Source: Carposina sasakii (Eukaryota; Arthropoda; Insecta; Lepidoptera; Carposinidae). Taken from it: a stretch of 64,000 nucleotides of DNA. Below are positions 57,698 through 64,000 of the stretch, one piece after another. Under the pieces are notes generated by a model. That model was not told where the DNA came from and made no database searches. It saw only the letters and a program-made list of their open reading frames with translations. Made by a program: the position numbers and the translations under genes. Location of the stretch: assembly GCA_014607495.2 (NCBI GenBank), contig CP053161.1:4101115-4165114 (forward strand), in the 5' to 3' direction. Positions within the stretch are counted from its first letter, which is position 1. Every line of letters begins with the position of its first letter.

Positions 57698-57959
57698 ACA
57701 GGATGTAACAAAAAGGGTATGTTAAGCGAAAAGCTATGTAAATAGCCCACTATAGAGAACCTATCTACAAAATTTGAGACTCGAGATCACATTTTTATTT
57801 TTCAAGATTGTATGAAAATTCCTGAGGTATTTAAAATTTTTCCATACTATCGGGAAAATTAAAAATGTGATTTCGGGTCTCAAATTTTGTGGACAGGTTC
57901 TCTAAAGTGGGCTATTTACATAGCTTTTCGGTTAACATACCCTTTTTGTTACACCCTGT
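57698..57959. mobile_element. Family A fold-back MITE, complete
   Basis: ACAGGATGTAACAAAAAGGG to CCTTTTTGTTACACCCTGT, 262 bp, flanked by TATAT/ATACAT. It is very close to the 17.1-kb copy. Confidence 0.9.
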
Positions 57960-58654
57960 ATACATAAGTATAAGGTCTTAACAATAAAATCTGTAACTCA
58001 ACGCAAGATGGCTTATATAGGTATATATTACTATCATATCTATTAAGTTTTATAAACCTCTTGTAGTTTTAACTTAACTCCTTTCATCCCAGCAGTACAG
58101 ATTGTTTATTAAAAAAAAATCAAAGAAGCACGCATTTGAACAGAACGGTTTATTTTTAATAAACCCCTAAAATACTTGAAACTTATTTGTAACAGAAAAA
58201 TTTCAACACATTCAAGCATCTATAACAAAGTAAAAAACAATATTTTATCCTATCAACCAGCATATTACAGTCCGAATAACATGAAAAACAAAACTAATGC
58301 TTTATACCTTTAAAAACAGTTCTTTGAACACTTGAGTCAGTGAGGCGAAATCTTTTATCCTCATCAACTGCTACAGAAACCGAAGAACCGCATCTGAAAG
58401 GGGTAAGCACTTCACAAGTGCTTTTTAAAGGAACCTCTTTGAATCATTTGCCATCCTTCAAGTTTCCTCACAATACCAAGTATTTATATATTAAAGATGT
58501 TTTGTTACTTTTGATCTTGTTTTCCATAAGCCTTTGCGGCTTCTTTTCTGTAAAAAAATATAATAATAATGAATAAGTAATACTTGAGACTTTTGAAAGT
58601 ATCTGATTTTTGCGATTTTATCCTTATAGGTAGCTATGCTATGCTTATGTACAT
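57960..58654. other. No gene seen
   Basis: AT-rich. The 78-aa frame 58340..58576 has a hydrophobic C-terminal stretch (LLLILFSISLCGFF) but no domain, signal or neighbour to support it. Confidence 0.4.
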
Positions 58655-58835
58655 ACAGGTGATTTTTGGTCGTCAACGTTCCCGAAAACTACGGAATCTC
58701 CTCATCATCAGGATCATTTTTCTCAATGGAAGCATTTTACATCGCTTCCCAGCATTTTTTTTGGCATAAACTTACTTTATTTGATGTATAGAGTACGTAC
58801 CCTTCGTTAAGGGTGGCAACGTAAAAACACCCTGT
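58655..58835 (+). mobile_element. Family B element with a large internal deletion
   Basis: Both ends are intact (ACAGGTGATTTTTGGTCGTC and CGTAAAAACACCCTGT), but the middle is lost between GGAAGCATT and TTACATCGCTTCCCAGC. 181 bp in place of about 386. Confidence 0.85.
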
Positions 58836-59094
58836 ATATGTTAGTTATGTATATTATAGCCTTATAGGTCACGAAGATAAATACTTATTTTTTACTTTTT
58901 GGGACATGCTATCTCCTTTTTTTCCTTTCAGATTTTTTTGCCCAATAAGTAGTCAATTAAATATTTCAAATGAAACCCCTGTAATTAAATAGGTAGGTAA
59001 TCAATACTGCAACAGTTCATATATAGAGATATATACTACAGTCACATTTACCACAACACATACGGTGTGAGATGTCCATAATATCATATAACCA

Positions 59095-59403
59095 GCATGC
59101 GTATGATGAATTTGGTGAGAGCGAGATGTCTCACTTTTAAACGTCAAATCTACAGAGCTAAATAATAACTAGACAAGGCAAGCGTTTCTATTTGGTGTGT
59201 AAAAAGGGCTCGCAAACCACTTCTATCAGCCCAAATTTACTTAGTCTGGCTTGAGAACGAGGTGTCTATTCTAATTCTTGAAGTCTATTTTTACATGCAA
59301 AGTACGAGTACATCCACTTAGTTTATCTAGTTATTAATAGCTCTGTGAGTTTGACGCTTAAAAGTGAGACATCTCGCTCTCACCAAATTCATCATACGCG
59401 TGC
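59095..59403. mobile_element. Family F MITE, second copy, inverted interior
   Basis: GCATGCGTATGATGAATTTG to the complement GCACGCGTATGATGAATTTG, with the same GAGCGAGATGTCTCACTTTT arms. The interior TAGACAAGGCAAGCGTTTCT is the complement of the 38.1-kb copy. Confidence 0.85.
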
Positions 59404-59426
59404 AGATATATAGGTAGGTTTCATAC

Positions 59427-59690
59427 ATATACATACATAGCTACATATAATCACGCCTTTATCCCTTACGGGGTAGGCAGAGCACCAAGGGCCGATAGAA
59501 CCACATGGTGCCACTTCTGACCAATTTTTCGGGTGTAGTTGAGAGAAGTTCGGTTAGTAGTGACAGGTGGTCAGCCCATCACCTACAAAACACCAAGACC
59601 CTCTACTGACTTGAACAGTCTGCCCGGGAAGAGAAGCGGCTGTAGTATTGTAAGTACGTTTTTTTTTCACTCCCAGAGCAGTATAAAAGA
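59427..59690 (+). mobile_element. Family E repeat, longer copy
   Basis: ACATACATAGCTACATATAA, CCTTACGGGGTAGGCAGAGC, TGACAGGTGGTCAGCCCATC, GTCTGCCCGGGAAGAGAAGC, CACTCCCAGAGCAG. The 59539..59721 ORF is this repeat. Confidence 0.75.
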
Positions 59691-59691
59691 T

Positions 59692-60419
59692 AGGTTCAGT
59701 AAGTTTCACCTGAGTGAATAGTCCCTTAATTATCTCCTTAGCAAACCAGACAAATCTGAACTAGGTGCCTAATTTACCAATAAACAGATTATTTTTTATA
59801 CAAACAAATACCAAACATAACAGTATAATCCGGACGAGCTACCGACGGTTGTCGTAATCTCCCGGTTAAATTATACTCAGTTAAATTATCCCAAAGAGCT
59901 TGACAGCTCGAGTCGCGGGTTCACGTCTCGATTGTGCATTATTTGAGCTGACAACTCATGCGCATGACAAATAAACATTGTAGGCTGGGAGGTTAGTGTA
60001 GAAATATTCGTTCACTGTACAATTTATTGAATTATAATGAAAATAATGGTTAAAAAATATGTGGTTAAATCATACGATGAATACCTGGAAACAGTTATAT
60101 ACAAATAGGCAATATCTTTAGAAAAAGATGATAATTGACTACAGGAATATCTTTTGAAATTTGATAGGATATTTTAATTGTATTATATATTATACATATA
60201 AAATGTATCTACGCAATGCACGCAAAAATGCGTTGCAAAATTAACTAAGGTGTTATAAAAAATATTTTTATTCAATCTTATACCAATAGAGCTTAGGAGT
60301 AAATTAATCGACTCAAATTAATCATTGTATTATGTAACTAACTCCTAATAATAAAAAAACTCAGATTTAACACCACAGGCTCTCAGTCTAATTCAAAAGG
60401 CAAATTAAAATAAATGACG
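59692..60419. other. No gene seen
   Basis: A faint tRNA-like phrase (GTCGCGGGTTCACGTCTCGA) at 59912 may be a decayed SINE head. The rest is AT-rich. Confidence 0.4.
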
Positions 60420-60640
60420 CGCGCTATCTCTCGGCGACCAATCACGACTCTCGCCTAAGTGGTGCCAGTTTAAAAAATTAAAACACAATTTGTGGGGCAT
60501 AAACAGTTGGGGCGCATCTCAATCTGTCAATGTAAACAAATGTAAACAAACATGTTTACACTCCGGCTTCTGGAGGCACCGTTAATTAGTTTGGGGCGAC
60601 ACTTTGGGTGTTGCAGTATAGTGAGGCGTAGGTTCGTTTT
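60420..60640. promoter_or_regulatory. Candidate cis-regulatory element with three forkhead sites
   Basis: A unique, relatively GC-rich block in AT-rich DNA. TGTAAACA at 60531 and 60541 are exactly one helical turn apart, and TGTTTACA follows in inverted orientation at 60553. CTGTCAATG (60525) resembles a Meis/Hth word and GTTAATTAG (60590) a homeodomain word. No repeat is recognised. Enhancer function is inferred from motif density only. Confidence 0.35.
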
Positions 60641-62307
60641 GTAACATTTGTCATGAAATATCTATTTTTAATATAAATGATTTGACCATCATTATATTGT
60701 ATGAGTATGGAGATGTACCTACCTACCTCTTCGGTGCTACTAATACGTTGCTATCTGAGGCATAAATCAACTTTATTACCTATAGAAATCTGTACATACT
60801 CACAAAGTTACCTCATATAGGTATAACTACACATAACGTGCTGCTAATGTTAAATATTGACCCGTAAGTTCATTATTATATACTATGGTTAAAAAACTTA
60901 AATATACAAACTATACGCAAGATACAACGGCATTAATATCGGTAGCAACTTCAACAAGGAGATTAAAATAATACCATCCTCACTAATCTGTGAACACACA
61001 GCAAACACTCCACAATCGATCATGATTGCGCGTGTTCCCACTTGTGGACTATCATTTCCCCAAATAGGTTCACTAACTACTGGGTACAGACAGCTTTGTT
61101 ACTAACTACACCTCCGCATAAATGTACATATACCCACAGCTGGTCCCGAAAATGCGGTAAACTGCAAGATCAGAAGGAGATCCCTAAGCCACGTTTAGCC
61201 TAGAGGGATCAGATATAAGCGTAACAGAGAGATAAAATTTGTAACATAATGTGCGACTATATTATAGTCGCAGTAAATAGAGAAATGTGGCAGGAGCCTA
61301 CCGCGACTTTTCGTGCACAGACCTACAAACGATTCTAAAATAAGAAATGCTTCCAAGCCATTCCAGAGTCTCGTCTGTAACTCAAAATCACTTATCACAT
61401 AGGTATGTATAGCTATGCATTGGGTGGTAAACTGTTCGTTTATTAACCGCACTTTATAGTAATTGACATGGCTTCTCAAGTTGTAGGTATTCACAAGAGA
61501 TTAGATAAATTTAAATTGTTATGGACTGTTTCGATGCCTGAAACTTGCTTAATTTGGTGTAATTAGCTGCCAACCGTTTAAAATAATTGGGGTGGAGAAA
61601 ATAAAAGATAAATGTCGATCGCGTACGCTACGCTTCGCTAAATGGTAACGCGATATGATCAGATTCGCGGTTATTCTGCACGGGTTTGTACGCTTCATTT
61701 GGTAGACATAGTTGCGAGCTGAAAAAGTGAGTCTCTACCTATAATAATGGAGCTAAAAAAGAGAGCTCTTTTACTTAGTAGCATGTAAATAATCTATAGC
61801 AACTTTTACCCACCTACCCTGGTGCATTGGACCTATATGTCCGACCGATCTGTACTTGTTGAAATTATTTATAAAAAACGTAATTTGCTACTTTGATATG
61901 CAAACGAGGAAGGCTGAACGAATTTTAATGTCATATCTGTAGGAAATTTTAATGACTTTATTTTTACTTTGAATTTGTCACCTTGCATGATGCGTGTGTT
62001 CGCAATCGCATGTTCTACATAATAACCAGGAATAATATTAATGTAGTCTAAACAGAGACAAGTGGACATAAGATACCTCTACTAAAATGCAGACCTAAGT
62101 ACTGAGGCTGCGTGAAGTTCTATACAGATCAAAATGGTAGAAATTAGAAATGTAAAAAGGAAACTGTAGGACGGTTTTTTTTGTCCTCTTAAAACTAAAT
62201 CAAACAGCACTGTATTTCACATATTTTTACTTCACTAAAAGTCTTTATAAAATCTACTTACTTATTTATACATGACGTAGATGGGTCGAGTGGCGTGCCG
62301 TTAGGTG
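60641..62307. other. Gene desert between candidate CRE and LTR element
   Basis: Mostly AT-rich unique DNA with a family K scrap at 61135. 61610..61690 is more complex (GTCGATCGCGTACGCTACGC). No credible ORF. Confidence 0.45.
61135..61215 (+). mobile_element. Family K fragment
   Basis: CACAGCTGGTCCCGAAAATG, AACTGCAAGATCAGAAGGAG, TAAGCCACGTTTAGCC; a weak match to 40325..40415. Confidence 0.4.
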
Positions 62308-62724
62308 TGTCCGACATCTTCCAAAATCCGAAATAAAGAATGCGGCGTGTAGTAAACAAGCTTAATTAGGAATCACAAACACTTTCACTGTATCTACGCA
62401 CAAGATTACTAGGATTCTAGCGGATAACGTAGAAACGTGGTAAGTACAAGACAGAGGCTGATTAGCATCCGTGCTTCGCTCGACAGACGCAACAAGCCAG
62501 AACAGAATACCCTCTGGCTCAATTCAAACGACCCGGTGGTCGTTGTAAAATCTACAGTGGCGCCCTCTCAGTACTCTGTCTTGTCTTTACCCAAGTGACA
62601 GCTGTCCTCAAGTCAGTGATAGCTGTCGACTTGACGTTTCTAACTTCAACGATTGAAAATAGATGGCGTTGGAGATCCGACTGTAGGATATGACATCTTG
62701 ATCTCCGACACGGCCATTTTGACA
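62308..62724 (-). repeat. Proposed 3' LTR of the Gypsy-like element
   Basis: On the plus strand it begins TGTCCGACATC and ends TTTTGACA. It is followed at 62725..62744 by a sequence that reads CCCGAGGACGGG on the element strand, a plausible polypurine/priming tract. Only one LTR is in the window. Confidence 0.5.
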
Positions 62725-62754
62725 GACTACCCGTCCTCGGGTAGAACCGATGAA

Positions 62755-64000
62755 TCTTAGCATTAAGCAGCTCGTTGATCTTGCCCCTCACAATCTGACG
62801 TTTATCTGGGGTCAGCCTGTATGGGCGACGATTTACCGTCTTGTGCGGGTCTACGAGCCGTATCTGCATAGGTTCAGTGTCAGCAGGAGAAGTAGGTGTA
62901 CCGGTAATGAAACTAAGCTTGAACCGTTCTAAAATCTCAATCAACCTAGGTCTGTATTCATTACTAACGTCAGTATCTACCAAGTCAAGGTCTATACCAT
63001 TATTTGCAACTACATCACATGATTCGACTATGTTAATTTTCTCGAAACGTACTTTATCTACCGACATATGTACAGTCAAACCGATAGCTAGAATTTCACG
63101 TCCGATCATAATGTTGTATCGCAAACAATGGTCAGGTAAAACATGAAGGAGTATCTCAAAGTTAATATTGTCAATGTCAATTGTCGTTAAAATTTGCATG
63201 GTCGAGGCTATAGAAGTTTGTCCTATACCAGTCATAGAAACATTGTCATAAATTCGCTTACCACTAAATTTCAAAGCAATCGATTCTTTAACTAAGGAAC
63301 ACTCTGAACCTGAGTCGTAAGTAAATGGGAATGACTCACCAGAGTGACGCAGAGAACCCGAAGGCGCATTCACAATGCACACGTCTACTCGCTTTTCCTT
63401 AGCTGGACCAGTTCCAGTGCCGCCGCCGGTACCGTTGTTCCCCTCCTTGATTTTCCTCTTCGGGCAGTCGGATGCATAGTGGCCTTGTTCCCGGCAGTTG
63501 AAGCAGGTGATGCGATCGGTTCTCCCTGTAGGTTGGTTGGTCGAGTTATGGTCCCCGTGAAAGGACCTGTGTTTGGACCGGTCATCTTGCTTCTTCGAAT
63601 TGGCTTTGTTGCGACATTGAAGAGATTTGTGGCCTAGTTGTCCACAATTAAAGCACTTGATGGTCACAGCAGATCCATTAGGTCGGTTTCTTTTTAGGTC
63701 GGGTCCATCACGATAAATACTTGATGAATAACTTCTCTTCAGGAACGAGACAGCCTTCAGTTCCTTTTGTAAATGGTTACGCGTCTTGATGTCAGTCGTT
63801 ATAGCAATCCTCTGAACACGTGGCTCTTGTTTTGAAATATGAGCTAAGACAGTGGCTATTGCTATCTGTTCTGTAGTCAGTCCATTCCACCTTGCCATTA
63901 AGGATGTTATGAGGGTAGCGGCGTATGAGGCCAGGCACTCGTTATCTCTCGGTTTCTTGTCGTGCATACTGATGAGAAAGGAAGCAGCAGTTTCAGGACA
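62755..64000 (-). CDS. Gag nucleocapsid-protease fragment of the LTR retrotransposon
   Basis: An open minus-strand frame entering from the window edge; the first ATG (63967) is internal because the frame is open upstream of it. Counting from that ATG, two CCHC zinc knuckles lie at residues 105-118 (CFNCGQLGHKSLQC) and 155-168 (CFNCREQGHYASDC), separated by a basic linker. A retropepsin active site Asp-Ser-Gly follows at 218-220, with the typical Ile-Gly-Arg motif near 288-290. Residues 367-405 match the start of a Ty3/Gypsy reverse transcriptase (proline/arginine-rich lead-in). After about residue 405 homology stops and the frame reads through LTR-like DNA to a stop at 62552, so the last 66 residues are not a real protein end. 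The knuckles act in RNA packaging and the protease in polyprotein cleavage. Without polymerase and integrase this copy cannot move by itself. Confidence 0.85.

Larger units (their letters stand above)
62308..64000 (-). mobile_element. Ty3/Gypsy-like LTR retrotransposon, 3' part, internally deleted
   Basis: Read on the minus strand, the element enters from the right edge with a gag-protease frame, reaches the first residues of reverse transcriptase and then jumps, near 62730..62755, to what looks like a purine-rich tract and the 3' LTR. The proposed LTR (62308..62724, about 417 bp) starts TGTC and ends GACA on either strand. The rest of reverse transcriptase, RNase H and integrase are missing. 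The 5' LTR would lie beyond the window. The LTR ends are my reading and cannot be confirmed without the partner LTR. Confidence 0.75.

Noticed and set aside
63344..63637. 97-aa plus-strand ORF
   Set aside because: Antisense to the retrotransposon nucleocapsid-protease frame.

Overview
The window is AT-rich insect nuclear DNA, most likely from a ditrysian moth or butterfly. It contains one recognisable intact host gene: a single-exon SIX-class homeobox gene at 22502..23320 on the plus strand. Its 272-aa product carries the SIX3/SIX6 (fly Optix) signatures in the SIX domain and homeodomain, so I call it optix. Lepidoptera is supported by the dense interspersed repeats, by RTE-type non-LTR tails ending in (GAT)n, by the pervasive TAGGTA/TACCTA words, and by the intronless optix. 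The species cannot be named from this sequence.

Layout. 1-22 kb is a gene-poor upstream flank with many non-autonomous DNA elements, degenerate non-LTR retrotransposon ends, a PIF/Harbinger relic (4109..4725) and a long-inverted-repeat element with internal 155-bp tandem units (5536..6610). 21.6-25.9 kb is a repeat-sparse island holding a GC-rich promoter region with paired inverted CCAAT boxes, the optix CDS and an AT-rich presumptive 3' UTR with several AATAAA signals and three UGUAAAUA words. 26-62 kb is a large gene desert packed with mobile elements. These include six copies of a repeat beginning ACTAGTGGACGCCC, about ten copies each or in pieces of two TA-targeting families that share the terminus ACAGGGTG, three short hAT-type elements with perfect 8-bp target duplications, tRNA-headed SINEs, and a 2.45-kb CACTG-ended transposon (28382..30832) inserted cleanly into one of the TA-targeting copies. 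Stretches of unique sequence lie between them. 62.3-64 kb is the 3' part of a Ty3/Gypsy-like LTR retrotransposon on the minus strand. It keeps nucleocapsid and protease but has lost most of the polymerase and the integrase.

The biology is a developmental transcription factor isolated in a long non-coding landscape. In butterflies, optix is known to control wing colour and scale identity through distant enhancers. The unique, non-repeat stretches here are therefore the natural candidates for cis-regulatory DNA; the best by eye are about 60.42-60.64 kb (three forkhead words) and 54.18-54.46 kb (a palindromic homeodomain site). No prokaryotic system, CRISPR array or operon is present. I do not see a new multi-gene system. 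The most distinctive structures are the nested CACTG transposon with its 381-bp palindrome and diverged subterminal arrays, and the element with internal tandem repeats. No software was run: all repeat boundaries were read by eye and may be off by a few bases.
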